A stretch of 64,000 bases of DNA, from assembly GCA_965277535.1 (NCBI GenBank), contig OZ255825.1, forward strand, positions 4,216,001-4,280,000, in the 5' to 3' direction. Made by a program: the position numbers and the translations under genes. The notes below the pieces were generated by a model. It was not told the DNA's origin and made no database searches. It saw only the letters and a list, made by a program, of their open reading frames with translations. Source of the stretch: Ilyomonas sp965277535. GTDB taxonomy: Bacteria; Bacteroidota; Bacteroidia; Chitinophagales; Chitinophagaceae. Every line of letters starts with the position of its first letter. Positions within the stretch are counted from its first letter, which is position 1. Positions 25,985-35,365 of the stretch are shown here, one piece after another.

Positions 25985-26434
25985 TTACCGCCATAAATAA
26001 ACAACTCTACCAAATGCACCGCCCGGTGTAAGATAAAATCCTGCTGTGATAGTTAAGGTATGATCTGTGAGATTTCTGATATTGAAGAATGTAGAATCAT
26101 TGTTTAAGAAGTTGTTATCATTATTTCTACCAGAGCTATTATTTGTGACGGTCATGGTAGAGTCTGAAGTTACATGATAGGCAGAAGTGATGTATTGACT
26201 TCCTTCTTTGATGTATAAAATGCTATTGCTATTAAAAATAAAATAATCACTTTCTCTACCAATGTAAGCTTGTAGATGATTGGTGGCACCAGCACCAACA
26301 GAAAAGCTGTCAACTTTTATATTCCATTTTCCTGAAATTCGCTGAAGCACATTTCTGTTATTCAGATCTTTGCTGCAGGAAAAATGAACAAAAACAAAAA
26401 AGGGAATCAGAATAAGAAGGAAGATACGTTTCAT
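25985..26434 (-). CDS. Lipocalin-like lipoprotein (hypothetical)
   Basis: A 149-residue protein with a lipoprotein signal (VFVHFSCSKD, acylated Cys20). The sequence after it has the order of a small lipocalin-like barrel common in Bacteroidota: ISGKWNIKVDSFS at the start, then SILYIKEGSQYITSAYHV and TLTITAGFYL. Ligand unknown. A copy of GCAAAAACAAAC lies 8 bp beyond its stop, facing another copy across the intergenic gap. Confidence 0.55.
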   Translation of the reverse strand: MKRIFLLILIPFFVFVHFSCSKDLNNRNVLQRISGKWNIKVDSFSVGAGATNHLQAYIGRESDYFIFNSNSILYIKEGSQYITSAYHVTSDSTMTVTNNSSGRNNDNNFLNNDSTFFNIRNLTDHTLTITAGFYLTPGGAFGRVVYLWR

Positions 26435-26620
26435 AACAACATCCGTTTTACGCTATGATGCTGTTTTTATTCAACAACGTTGCATCGGTTATGAAATAAA
26501 GATTTATGATCATGGCTTTTTCTTTTGCTATAAAAACAAAACTTCCTTCCATCTTACCACCGATTCTGCAACATCTTTCATCAAAAATATTTGCGCCATT
26601 TGCCAAAACCTTTTCATTTT

Positions 26621-26637
26621 TGTGTAAACTTTACACA
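26621..26637 (+). promoter_or_regulatory. Candidate operator of the amylase gene
   Basis: TGTGTAAA C TTTACACA is a perfect 17-bp palindrome 22 bp before the amylase ATG. Its length, odd centre and place fit a repressor or activator site; no regulator gene is adjacent. Not otherwise supported. Confidence 0.45.
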
Positions 26638-26659
26638 CTCATTCAAACGATTGTAACTT

Positions 26660-29600
26660 ATGAAACTATTTTGTACTCTTTTTTGCGTGTTTTTGTTTTG
26701 CGCTGCTCACAGCCAGTTGCTTACCTGGTCGCCCAATTTCATTACCGAACAAACCCAGAATGCCACTATCACGGCAGATGCGACAAAGGGAAATCAAGGG
26801 TTATTTAACCATGCAACAGCCGATGTGTATGTGCATATTGGAGTGATTACAAATTACAGTACTTCTTCGGGTAACTGGCTGCATGTTCAGTCCTCATGGG
26901 GTACAACTGCTGATAGTATTCGTGCGGTTTCTACCGGCACCAATCAATGGACTTTCACATTACCCGGTACTGTTCGTTCTTTTTTTAAAATGACTGATGC
27001 CAATGAGAAGATTTTGAAGATTGCCATTTTATTTCGCAGTGGTGATGGCAATGCAAAACTTTCCAACAGCGATGGCAGCGACATGTTTATTCCGGTTTAT
27101 ACAACCGGTTTGCAAACCCGCATTACGCAGCCTTACCGTAAGCCAACGTTTACACCCATACCTGAAACAGTAACTTACAAAGCCGGTGATGCGGTAACTG
27201 TATCAGCAGTGGCCAGCAGTACAGCTACTTTGCAATTGTTTTATAATGGTGTTTCCATTGCAACAACAACAGGTACTTCTGTTTCGGCAACGTCGGCTGC
27301 TGTGAATGGCAACAATCAAATTATTGCAAAAGCAACATCGGGTGCCATTACAAAAAGCGATACACTTTCTTTTTATATTAATTCGCCGGTAGTAGTTCAA
27401 CCGCTTCCTGCGGGCGTGCGAGATGGCATTAATTATGGCCACGACGGCACTTCGATAACGCTGGTGTTGCTTGCTCCACAAAAAACACGCGCTGCCGTAA
27501 TTGGTGATTTTAATAACTGGGCTCGTTCAGCCAATTCTGAAATGTACCAAACACCTGATGCCAGCCGTTATTGGATTACGTTAACCGGTTTACAAAAGGG
27601 CGTTGAGTATGCGTATCAATACGTAGTGGACGATACGTTGAAAGTGGCGGATATGTTTGCTGAAAAAATATTAGACCCTGCGAACGACCCTTATATTGAT
27701 GCACAAACCTATCCGAATTTAAAAGCTTATCCTGTAGGGCAAACCGGCATTGTAAGCGTTATGGAAACGGGCAAACCTGCTTACAACTGGCAGGTGGCCA
27801 ACTTTACAAAACCTGATAAAAGAAATCTGGTAATCTACGAGTTGCTGGTAAGAGATTTTGTTGCGGCGCACAATTGGCAAACAGTAAAAGACTCACTTCA
27901 TTATTTAAAAAGTTTAGGTATCAATGCCATTGAAGTGATGCCTTTCAATGAGTTTGAAGGCAATATAAGCTGGGGCTACAATCCTGATTTTTATTTTGCA
28001 CCGGATAAATATTACGGCACCGATATAGCTCTCAAACAATTCATTGATGCCTGTCATCAGCAAGGCATCGCGGTTATTATGGATATGGTAATGAACCATG
28101 CTTTTGGCTCATCACCAACAGTGCAATTGTATTGGGATCCTGTTCTTCAACAACCTGCAGCTAACAATCCCTGGCACAACCAAATGGCGCCACATCCTTA
28201 CAGTGTTGGGTATGATTTTAACCATACTGCTCCTGCAACAGAAGAACTGGTTGAACGCGTTGTTGAGCACTGGCTGACGAATTATAAAATAGATGGTTTC
28301 CGTTGGGATTTGGCAAAAGGGTTTACCCAAAAATATTCAAATACTGATTCTGCTTTTGCAGCTTATGATACCGGAAGAGTAACCATTTGGAAACGCATTT
28401 ATGATACGATGCAAAACATCGTTCCTGGCTCTTACTGTATTTTGGAACACTTCGCTGCCAATAATGAAGAGACTGATTTAAGCAACTATGGAATGATGTT
28501 GTGGGGCAACGAAAACTATAATTATAACCAGGCAACGATGGGTTATTTGGATAACAATGGTTCTGACCTAAGCTATGGAATCTATACCGCAAGAAATTGG
28601 GCAAAACCAAACCTTGTAACTTATATGGAAAGCCATGATGAAGAAAGATTGATGTATAAAAACGAGCAATATGGCAACAGCAATGGTTCATACAATGTAA
28701 AAAATATTCCTACTGACTTGCAACGAAACGCAATGGCAACGGCGTTTTGGGCAATGCAGCCAGCACCTAAAATGGTATGGCAGTTTGGTGAGTTGGGTTA
28801 CGATTATTCAATCAACACATGCGCAGATGGAGTAACTGTAAACAACAATTGTCGCACCGATCCAAAACCAATTCGTTGGGATTATTTAACTGATGCCAAC
28901 CGTGCGGCTTTGCGCAATGTGTATGCACGTTTGTTTTCGTTAAGAAATTATCCGGCTTATTTGCCCGCTTTCACTGCGCCTGCCGATAACATCAGGTGGA
29001 GCTTAAACGGAGCATTCAAATGGGAAACAGTCAACTCGGCACCGCTCGATATTGTTGTGATTGGAAACTTTGATGTGGTTACCACAAGCGGCAGTGTTGC
29101 ATTTTCTCATACCGGAACCTGGTACGATTATCTTGCCGGCACATCATTCAATATAACTTCTACAACGCAACAATATATGTTGCAGCCTGGCGAGTATCAT
29201 GTCTTTATTGACCAAAACGCGAACGCTGTTTTGCCTTTGCAATTGTTGTCGTTTATCGGAGTAAGAGGCACAAATGCTATTAACCTGAACTGGACAACAG
29301 CTAATGAAACCAACGTTCATTCTTTCTCGGTGGAACGATCTTTTGATGGCGTTTCTTTTACTACAATAGGAACAGTGGCAGCCACCAACGAAACTGCGCA
29401 TAGCTATGTGTTCGCTGATAAGAGTAAGAGTGCAATCAATGCAAAAGCTCCTGTTTTTTACAAAATAAAAATCACCAATAACAATGGCAGTACAAGCTAT
29501 TCTAATGTGATAACCATTGCTCCGCAAAATAGAAATGCAAATGCAATTTTATATCCCAATCCGGTGCACAATGGCGTTGCTTACATTGATTTAAACAATG

Positions 29601-29794
29601 CAGTTTCAGGTAAATTACAGGTTATGATTGCCGATGCAGGAGGTAGAATTTGTATGAATAAAACAGATTCTGCAATCAGTAGCACAACTCAGTTACCACT
29701 GAATGTTTCATCGCTTGCAAATGGTGTTTATCATGTTACAATTATGAATGGTAACAGTAAAGTGCTGACGCAAAAGTTAATCATCAGCCGATAA
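26660..29794 (+). CDS. Secreted GH13 alpha-amylase with T9SS type A sorting domain
   Basis: A 1044-residue modular enzyme. A signal peptide (to about 20) is followed by two beta-sandwich domains (20-255), a CBM48/early-set domain (about 262-360, RAAVIGDFNNWA), a GH13 catalytic barrel (about 385-800) and an all-beta C-terminal domain. Catalytic residues are the Asp in GFRWDLAKG (about 549), the Glu in ILEHF (about 596) and the Asp in SHDEE (about 659). From about 965 it has the T9SS type A domain: ILYPNPVHNG ... LANGVYHVTI ... KLIISR. It should be exported to the surface or medium to cut starch or glycogen. A terminator follows at 29817. Confidence 0.9.
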   Translation: MKLFCTLFCVFLFCAAHSQLLTWSPNFITEQTQNATITADATKGNQGLFNHATADVYVHIGVITNYSTSSGNWLHVQSSWGTTADSIRAVSTGTNQWTFTLPGTVRSFFKMTDANEKILKIAILFRSGDGNAKLSNSDGSDMFIPVYTTGLQTRITQPYRKPTFTPIPETVTYKAGDAVTVSAVASSTATLQLFYNGVSIATTTGTSVSATSAAVNGNNQIIAKATSGAITKSDTLSFYINSPVVVQPLPAGVRDGINYGHDGTSITLVLLAPQKTRAAVIGDFNNWARSANSEMYQTPDASRYWITLTGLQKGVEYAYQYVVDDTLKVADMFAEKILDPANDPYIDAQTYPNLKAYPVGQTGIVSVMETGKPAYNWQVANFTKPDKRNLVIYELLVRDFVAAHNWQTVKDSLHYLKSLGINAIEVMPFNEFEGNISWGYNPDFYFAPDKYYGTDIALKQFIDACHQQGIAVIMDMVMNHAFGSSPTVQLYWDPVLQQPAANNPWHNQMAPHPYSVGYDFNHTAPATEELVERVVEHWLTNYKIDGFRWDLAKGFTQKYSNTDSAFAAYDTGRVTIWKRIYDTMQNIVPGSYCILEHFAANNEETDLSNYGMMLWGNENYNYNQATMGYLDNNGSDLSYGIYTARNWAKPNLVTYMESHDEERLMYKNEQYGNSNGSYNVKNIPTDLQRNAMATAFWAMQPAPKMVWQFGELGYDYSINTCADGVTVNNNCRTDPKPIRWDYLTDANRAALRNVYARLFSLRNYPAYLPAFTAPADNIRWSLNGAFKWETVNSAPLDIVVIGNFDVVTTSGSVAFSHTGTWYDYLAGTSFNITSTTQQYMLQPGEYHVFIDQNANAVLPLQLLSFIGVRGTNAINLNWTTANETNVHSFSVERSFDGVSFTTIGTVAATNETAHSYVFADKSKSAINAKAPVFYKIKITNNNGSTSYSNVITIAPQNRNANAILYPNPVHNGVAYIDLNNAVSGKLQVMIADAGGRICMNKTDSAISSTTQLPLNVSSLANGVYHVTIMNGNSKVLTQKLIISR

Positions 29795-29816
29795 TCATTT
29801 GATTTGTTTTTGTTGA

Positions 29817-29847
29817 AAGAGCCGTTTGTAAAAGCGGCTCTTTTTTA
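29817..29847 (+). terminator. Intrinsic terminator after the amylase gene
   Basis: AAGAGCCG (29817-29824) pairs with CGGCTCTT (29835-29842), then TTTTT. It lies 23 bp after the amylase stop. Confidence 0.85.
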
Positions 29848-29884
29848 TTGTTATGAATTGCTTTAATCTTGTTGAAAAACAACA

Positions 29885-30130
29885 GTGGAAGACATTACAA
29901 AAACATATACCAATGGTGAAATAACCATTGTGTGGAAACCGAAAATATGTATTCATTCTACTAAATGCTGGAAAGGTGAAGGAGGTTTGATTGAAGTGTT
30001 CAATCCAATAATCCGGCCCTGGATAAATCCGCAGGGCGCAAGCACAGAGCGCATCATTCAACAAATTAAACTTTGTCCCAGCGGAGCATTGAGTTTTTAT
30101 GAAAATAATGGCAAAAACAAACCTTGCTGA
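29885..30130 (+). CDS. YjdI-like divergent 4Fe-4S mono-cluster protein
   Basis: An 81-residue protein with a GTG start at 29885. It matches the Fer4_19/YjdI family: KICIHSTKCWKG near the start, WINPQGAS in the middle and KLCPSGALSF near the end. The Cys residues would hold one Fe-S cluster. Such proteins are often found with GNAT or CDGSH-type proteins, but no partner is present here. The dispersed 12-mer GCAAAAACAAAC lies inside the last codons (30111-30122), giving the C-terminal NGKNKPC. Confidence 0.75.
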   Translation: MEDITKTYTNGEITIVWKPKICIHSTKCWKGEGGLIEVFNPIIRPWINPQGASTERIIQQIKLCPSGALSFYENNGKNKPC

Positions 30131-30306
30131 ACAATAGTCCGAATTAAATCAAACCTAAAAGGATTGCGTTTGTTATCTCTGCCTTCTTACTGTTCAACCG
30201 AACATTTGGAAATGCCCATTTTTGCCCATCATCACAGGTTACTTTTTACGGCAAGCATTTTGAAAAAGAGTGAACGTCTTTTAGTTTATTCAAAACCAAC
30301 TTCCTC

Positions 30307-32091
30307 ATGGCAGCACACAAATATGAAACCGGCATCATTGGCAACTGCGCTTACATTGCTCATGTAAATAAAAACACTAACATAGACTGGCTTTGCTGGC
30401 CCCGCTTCGATAGCACTTTTGTTTTTGGCAAAATGCTCGACGAAAAAAAAGGTGGTGAGTTTTCGATTCTTCCCGATTCAGGCGAGTACACTTCTATTCA
30501 ATACTATCTTGAAAACACCAATGTTTTGTGTACGGTTGTTACCACCAAATACGGCAAGTATCGAGTGATGGATGTAGCACCGCGCTTTATACAATTCGAT
30601 CGCTCTTTTCGTCCCCTGATGCTAATACGAAGGATTGAAGTTCTCGAAGGAACGCCACGCATGAAAGTGGTGTGCAAGCCTGTTACCAATTACGGCGAAA
30701 AGGGCCTGGAAGCGCGGCGCGGCAGCAGTCATATCGAGTTTGCAGGACACGATGAACACCTGCGTTTAACCACCAACCTGCCTATCAATTACATTTTTGA
30801 TGAACAATCTTTTGTACTCACCGATACGCGTTATCTGGTACTAACCTATGGCTCTCCTTTGGAAGCACCGCTGGTGAACACCTGTGTTCATTTTATAGAT
30901 GAATCTATCAAGTACTGGCGTGTTTGGATTAAGCAATCTTATATAGCCAATTTTGCCCAGCGGCAAGTAATCCGTTCTGCACTTGCCTTAAAGCTGCATC
31001 AGTATGAAGATACCGGCGCATTCATTGCTGCCAGCACCACAAGCTTGCCCGAACATCCGGGCAGTGTACGCAACTGGGATTACCGCTATTGCTGGCTGCG
31101 CGATACTTATTATGTAATCAATGCGCTCAATCACATTGCACATTTCGATGAGCTGGAACAATACTTTAACTGGATAACCGATGTGAGTTTCGACCAGCAC
31201 AATACCCGCTATCAACCATTGTATAGTATCACCGGCAAACACAAACTAACCGAAGAAATTTTGCCGCTTGAAGGGTATCTTGGCAACAAACCTGTGCGGA
31301 TAGGCAACCAGGCTTATGAACATGTACAGAATGATATTTACGGGCAGGTGCTGGTGTCCCTGTTACCACTTTATACCGACCATCGCTTTGTGTTTCGTGA
31401 ACGACACGACTCGGATAAATGGATTGAATTTGTGTTGAAGAAAATTGAAATGACAATAGATGAGAAAGATGCGGGCATCTGGGAGTTTCGCAACTTCGAA
31501 AACATTCATTGTTACACCAATCTGTTTCAATGGGTTGGCTGTTGCGCTGCTATAAAAATGGCAAAAACAATTGGCAATGATGAACTGGTACAAAGAGCCG
31601 AAGTCCTGAAACAGAAAGCGGTTAATAACATTGAAAGTTGTTACAATGAAGAGATGAAATGTTATACCAGCGCAAAGGGTGTTACTTTCCTTGATGCAAG
31701 TACGTTGCAATTGATTTTGATGCATTATTTAGATCCTTCTTCGCAACGTGCAAAAGACCATTTGATAGCTTTGGAAAAAGAACTGAAAACGCCTAATGGT
31801 TTGTTTTACCGTTATGTTCATGCTGATGATTTCGGCAAGCCGAAATCAACTTTTTTGATTTGTGCATTTTGGTACATCGAAGCCCTGGCTTGCGTTGGCA
31901 GATTAGATGATGCCATTGAAGAATTTAATAACATCATGCAGTACAGCAACCACCTGGGTTTGTTGAGCGAAGATGTAGATGAGAATGATGGCAGCCAGTG
32001 GGGGAACTTTCCGCAAGCCTACAGCCATGTGGGTTTGATGAATGCCGCTTACCGCATTGCAGAGAAACTGGACAAGCCGATTTTTATGTAA
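30307..32091 (+). CDS. GH15-family glucoamylase/trehalase-like glycosidase
   Basis: A 594-residue cytoplasmic protein (no signal peptide) of glycoside hydrolase family 15. The N-terminal beta-domain begins IGNCAYIAHVNKNTNIDWLCWPRF. The (alpha/alpha)6 barrel includes the hallmark NWDYRYCWLRDTYYV near 255-269. Near the C-terminus the acidic LSEDVDENDGSQWGNFPQAYSH contains the catalytic-base region. Family members hydrolyse terminal glucose from starch fragments or trehalose; the bacterial intracellular type is often a trehalase or of unproven substrate. It fits with sugar import and the nearby amylase. Confidence 0.85.
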   Translation: MAAHKYETGIIGNCAYIAHVNKNTNIDWLCWPRFDSTFVFGKMLDEKKGGEFSILPDSGEYTSIQYYLENTNVLCTVVTTKYGKYRVMDVAPRFIQFDRSFRPLMLIRRIEVLEGTPRMKVVCKPVTNYGEKGLEARRGSSHIEFAGHDEHLRLTTNLPINYIFDEQSFVLTDTRYLVLTYGSPLEAPLVNTCVHFIDESIKYWRVWIKQSYIANFAQRQVIRSALALKLHQYEDTGAFIAASTTSLPEHPGSVRNWDYRYCWLRDTYYVINALNHIAHFDELEQYFNWITDVSFDQHNTRYQPLYSITGKHKLTEEILPLEGYLGNKPVRIGNQAYEHVQNDIYGQVLVSLLPLYTDHRFVFRERHDSDKWIEFVLKKIEMTIDEKDAGIWEFRNFENIHCYTNLFQWVGCCAAIKMAKTIGNDELVQRAEVLKQKAVNNIESCYNEEMKCYTSAKGVTFLDASTLQLILMHYLDPSSQRAKDHLIALEKELKTPNGLFYRYVHADDFGKPKSTFLICAFWYIEALACVGRLDDAIEEFNNIMQYSNHLGLLSEDVDENDGSQWGNFPQAYSHVGLMNAAYRIAEKLDKPIFM

Positions 32092-32099
32092 TGTTTTGT

Positions 32100-32192
32100 T
32101 TGAACCACGAAGACAGTAAGACACCAAGGTTCACGAAGGATAATAAAATAAAGCTTTGTGTAACTTCTTTTCTTCAAAACTTCGTGGTTCAA
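32100..32192. repeat. Inverted repeat with 13-bp ends (TTGAACCACGAAG family)
   Basis: TTGAACCACGAAG at 32100-32112 is repeated in reverse complement at 32180-32192, overlapping the stop of the isochorismatase gene. The right part matches a copy starting at 63517 at about 34 of 39 positions. This is a dispersed intergenic palindromic element and may also act as a weak bidirectional terminator for the two convergent genes. Confidence 0.75.
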
Positions 32193-32767
32193 GCTTCCTT
32201 CAATTCTTCCAGCCTTTCAATAATTTTATCCGTATCATCAATCTCACCCATGCGCGGAAAAATGTATTTCAAACTTCTTTCATGCGCTTCCATAGCCATA
32301 TCAGTCATAGCATCTTGCGCAAAAGCAACGTTATAACCTCGTTCACTTGCCGCACGTGCTGTTCCTTCAACGCCAATGCTGGTAGCCACTCCGCCAATCA
32401 CAATGCCCGTGATACCGCGGCTCTTTAGTTCTTCTTCCAAATCTGTTTCAAAAAAAGCGTTCCAGGTATGTTTGGTAACGAGTATGTCTTCAGGTTGTTT
32501 GGCCACTTCAGGAATGATTTCAAACAAATCGGGTGTTGGGTTAGCAGGCTGTTGCATCTGCTGTTCCTTTCGTGTTTTTGTAAATGGCGCATTTCCCATT
32601 ATCACGTTTGTAAAAATGATTGGCAATCCTTTTTTGCGAAATGCTTCAATTAATTTGACTGCATTGGCAACAACGTCTTTCACAGGTGTTGCCGTTTGGC
32701 GGTTTACAATTCCTTTTTGCAAATCAATCAATACCAGTGCGGTTTGCTTGTCTAAAACGGTTACCAT
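32189..32767 (-). CDS. Isochorismatase-like hydrolase lacking the catalytic Cys
   Basis: A 192-residue member of the isochorismatase/cysteine-hydrolase superfamily. Asp15 (VLIDLQ) and Lys99 (VTKHTW) of the usual triad are present. The position of the nucleophilic Cys is Gly132 (GVATSIGVEGTA). EntB-type isochorismatases also have Gly there, so it may be a hydrolase with another mechanism or non-catalytic. No siderophore genes are nearby. It converges with the GH15 gene. Confidence 0.75.
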   Translation of the reverse strand: MVTVLDKQTALVLIDLQKGIVNRQTATPVKDVVANAVKLIEAFRKKGLPIIFTNVIMGNAPFTKTRKEQQMQQPANPTPDLFEIIPEVAKQPEDILVTKHTWNAFFETDLEEELKSRGITGIVIGGVATSIGVEGTARAASERGYNVAFAQDAMTDMAMEAHERSLKYIFPRMGEIDDTDKIIERLEELKEA

Positions 32768-32899
32768 AGTTTTTGTTTTATTGATTATCCAAACTTCAAA
32801 TCATCAGTGCAACATCCGTTCCTTACAGCATCCGCCAAATTATGTTGGTACTATCAAGGTTTGTTTTTGCACTTATTTTTTGCACGAAATATTTCTTCA

Positions 32900-34168
32900 T
32901 CATGTCGTTTCTAAAGCAGCTCTTACTACTTCTGCTTCTGCAAAACCTCCTTTGTTTTTAACCCCTTTTTGTTTGCGTAGAAAACGTATGTGCAGGCCGC
33001 CTACTACCAAGGCAATCATTCCTTCGCACAAGACAGTATTCTGCACGCCAATGTGCTCCGACACAAAGCCAACCAACAAGCCACCCAATGGTTGCATACC
33101 AAACAAAATGGTTGTAAAAAAGCTAATTACCCTTCCACGCATAGCAGAGGCAACAGTAGTTTGTACAATGGTGTTGGAAACAGTAATCTGCGCCATCATT
33201 CCAAATGCACTTATCAGGATAAAAAACAGGGCGAGCCAATAAAAATGAGTGTGTGAAAACAACATCAGACCTGCGCCGAAAATAAGCGTGTTTCTGGCTA
33301 AAATGTAATGAATGTTGATTCCTTTTTTTTGCGAAGCCAGGTAGATGGCACCAATAAAAGCACCCAGCCCGATAACGCTGTCAATCACACCAAATGTAGA
33401 TGCTGTGCCGTGAAAAATATCTTTCGCGTACACCGGCATCAGTGTGTTATACGGCAAAACAAACAAACTCATAATACCAATCATTAAAAAGATAAAAGTG
33501 AGATTTTTGTTTCGCCTAACATACTCTAAACCTTCGCGCAAATCACCAACAATATTTTTCGTGTGCTGCCTTGGAATGTATTTAGGCAGCCGCATCATCA
33601 GCAACGAAACAATTACAGCAATAAAGCTTACTGCGTTCAATCCAAAACAAACCGTATCGCCCAATTTTTCAATGGCAATACCAGCAATACCAGGACCAAT
33701 CAACCGCGACAAATTCACCATGGATGAGTTCAATGCTACAGCATTGGGCAAGTCTTTTTTATCTTCTACCATATCATACACCAGCGATTGCCTTGCAGGT
33801 ACATCAAAGGCGTTTACAACACCAAGAAAAGCGCCCAATGCAAGAATTTCAGTTACGTTATAATGCTTAAGGAAAATAACAAGTGTGAGCAACACCGCCT
33901 GAACCATAGAAATGACTTGTGTAGTCAGCAGCACTTTGTATTTGTTGTAGCGGTCAGAAACCACGCCACCCAAAAAAGAAAACAAAAAAGAAGGAAACAG
34001 CGTTGCAAATGCCGAAACGCCCAACATAAATTTGGAATGTGTAAGCGAATACACAACCCAGCTAACGGCTGTTTTCTGCATCCATGTGCCGATTAATGAT
34101 ATGGATTGTCCGGCAAAATATAATCTGTAATTTCTACTTTTAAATGCGTTAAATGTGGTGATATTCAT
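32900..34168 (-). CDS. MFS efflux permease (MFS_3/EntS-like)
   Basis: A 422-residue 12-helix transporter. It begins NAFKSRNYRLYFAGQSISLIGTWMQKTAVSW, the standard start of MFS_3 (transmembrane secretion effector) proteins, and has the loop GGVVSDRYNKYKVL between helices 2 and 3. Such proteins export siderophores or drugs. It lies 33 bp after a MarR-type regulator on the same strand and shares its promoter, so it is probably derepressed by a toxic ligand sensed by that regulator. Confidence 0.85.
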   Translation of the reverse strand: MNITTFNAFKSRNYRLYFAGQSISLIGTWMQKTAVSWVVYSLTHSKFMLGVSAFATLFPSFLFSFLGGVVSDRYNKYKVLLTTQVISMVQAVLLTLVIFLKHYNVTEILALGAFLGVVNAFDVPARQSLVYDMVEDKKDLPNAVALNSSMVNLSRLIGPGIAGIAIEKLGDTVCFGLNAVSFIAVIVSLLMMRLPKYIPRQHTKNIVGDLREGLEYVRRNKNLTFIFLMIGIMSLFVLPYNTLMPVYAKDIFHGTASTFGVIDSVIGLGAFIGAIYLASQKKGINIHYILARNTLIFGAGLMLFSHTHFYWLALFFILISAFGMMAQITVSNTIVQTTVASAMRGRVISFFTTILFGMQPLGGLLVGFVSEHIGVQNTVLCEGMIALVVGGLHIRFLRKQKGVKNKGGFAEAEVVRAALETT

Positions 34169-34201
34169 AGCGTCTTTTCTTTCTCCTCTTGCTTTTTTTG
34201 T

Positions 34202-34642
34202 CTACTCAAAATCAATCATTCTTGTCAAAGGCTCAATCATTTTTTTTAGCATTTCGTGTTCCCGTGTAGTCAGTGTTTCTTCGATAGCTTGCTGCAGCCA
34301 TTCGTCGCGTTCATGTCTTCTTTTCGATATAATAGTTTGCCCTTCTTTGGTTAATGAAATGAGCACTTTGCGTTTGTCTGTTTTCGATTCTTTGCGATTG
34401 ATATAACCCAATTCAGATAAATGATTTAGAATGCCCGACATGGATTGCGATGTAATTTTTTCGGCGGCGGCCAATTCGCCCGGCAACATTTCTTTTTGTT
34501 CATTTAATGAGCCAAGAACTGAACGCTCGGTAAGCGACAGTTCATCTCCGGTTGTGTTTTTTGTACGAAGCTTTTTGATAAGTCGTGTTATAACGGTTCT
34601 GAAATCGGTGGCTAATTGTAAATCAACAGTTTCAGCTTGCAT
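34202..34642 (-). CDS. MarR-family transcriptional regulator
   Basis: A 146-residue winged-helix protein. The recognition region is PGELAAAEKITSQSMSGILNHLSELGYINR, followed by the wing DKRKVLISLTKEGQ, typical of MarR. It is the first gene of an operon with the MFS efflux permease. A perfect 28-bp palindrome covers the start-site region just upstream, so autorepression is likely. Confidence 0.9.
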   Translation of the reverse strand: MQAETVDLQLATDFRTVITRLIKKLRTKNTTGDELSLTERSVLGSLNEQKEMLPGELAAAEKITSQSMSGILNHLSELGYINRKESKTDKRKVLISLTKEGQTIISKRRHERDEWLQQAIEETLTTREHEMLKKMIEPLTRMIDFE

Positions 34643-34646
34643 AATA

Positions 34647-34681
34647 GTAAGGTAAACTTATAAGTTTACCTTACAAAGGTA
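34647..34681 (-). promoter_or_regulatory. MarR operator palindrome and promoter
   Basis: 34647-34674 is a perfect 28-bp palindrome with half-site GTAAGGTAAACTTA. On the minus strand it directly follows the -7 box TACCTTTG (34681 to 34674), a perfect TAnnTTTG match, so a bound dimer would cover the transcription start. The palindrome ends 5 bp before the marR ATG at 34642. Confidence 0.8.
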
Positions 34682-34739
34682 GCAATATATTCTTTGAGTT
34701 TAAAAAGAAGAGAGGTTTTGTTTTTGTTAAGAAAACAAT

Positions 34740-35291
34740 TTACGCTTGTTTGCTTTTTCTTTCGCTGATGATGCGAAGCAGCGAATCCATTACGGCTATT
34801 ACGTCTGTTTTTGTTTGTTCGTTAGTAATGGCGTTAGCTTCTATTTTAGTTTTGGCAAATTGAATAATCAGTTGACAACTCTCCGGTACATCAGCTTGAA
34901 TAATGTTGAGCGTTTCCATCAACGCTTTATGACCTTTTTCTCCGCTTAAACCTGCAGTAATCAATGCCGTTGGTTTATGTGAAAAAACGGTAGAAGAAAC
35001 CGTCCAGTCAATTGCATTTTTTAATGATCCCGGAACACCCATTGCATATTCGGGCGTACAAACCAAAATGCCATCGGCTTCGCTTAGCTGAGTGCGAAAT
35101 TCATTCACGATGGATGGTGCATTATCGTTATCCGAATCAGGGTTGAAATGTGGAAGATTTGCAATGTTCGGATAGATGGTAAGATGAAGTTTGTTTTTGT
35201 ACAAATTCTGAACCGCATGAAGCAAATTCAGATTGACAGATACTTCGCGTGTACTGCCACAGATGGCAACAATGTGAATGAGTTCGGACAT
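34740..35291 (-). CDS. NADPH-dependent FMN reductase
   Basis: A 183-residue flavodoxin-fold reductase. FMN-phosphate loop GSTREVSVN begins near residue 12, and the family motif TPEYAMGVPGSLKNAIDW is present. It reduces FMN, quinones or azo compounds using NAD(P)H in the cytoplasm. It lies upstream of the MarR-MFS operon on the same strand, separated by the operator, and may share a stress role with it. Confidence 0.85.
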   Translation of the reverse strand: MSELIHIVAICGSTREVSVNLNLLHAVQNLYKNKLHLTIYPNIANLPHFNPDSDNDNAPSIVNEFRTQLSEADGILVCTPEYAMGVPGSLKNAIDWTVSSTVFSHKPTALITAGLSGEKGHKALMETLNIIQADVPESCQLIIQFAKTKIEANAITNEQTKTDVIAVMDSLLRIISERKSKQA

Positions 35292-35320
35292 AGTAAGAAA
35301 AGAATAATCAAATTAACCAT

Positions 35321-35365
35321 AAAAAAGGTGCAACACCAAAGCTGATTTGGTTTTGCACCTTTTTT
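35321..35365 (-). terminator. Intrinsic terminator of the PKD-protein gene
   Basis: AAAAAAGGTGCAA (35321-35333) pairs with TTGCACCTTTTTT (35353-35365). It overlaps the last two bases of the PKD-protein stop codon and has T-runs on both strands, so it could act in either direction. Confidence 0.8.

Noticed and set aside
32376..33242. 288-codon plus-strand frame opposite the isochorismatase and MFS genes
   Set aside because: It is a shadow of two well-supported minus-strand genes and has no family features.
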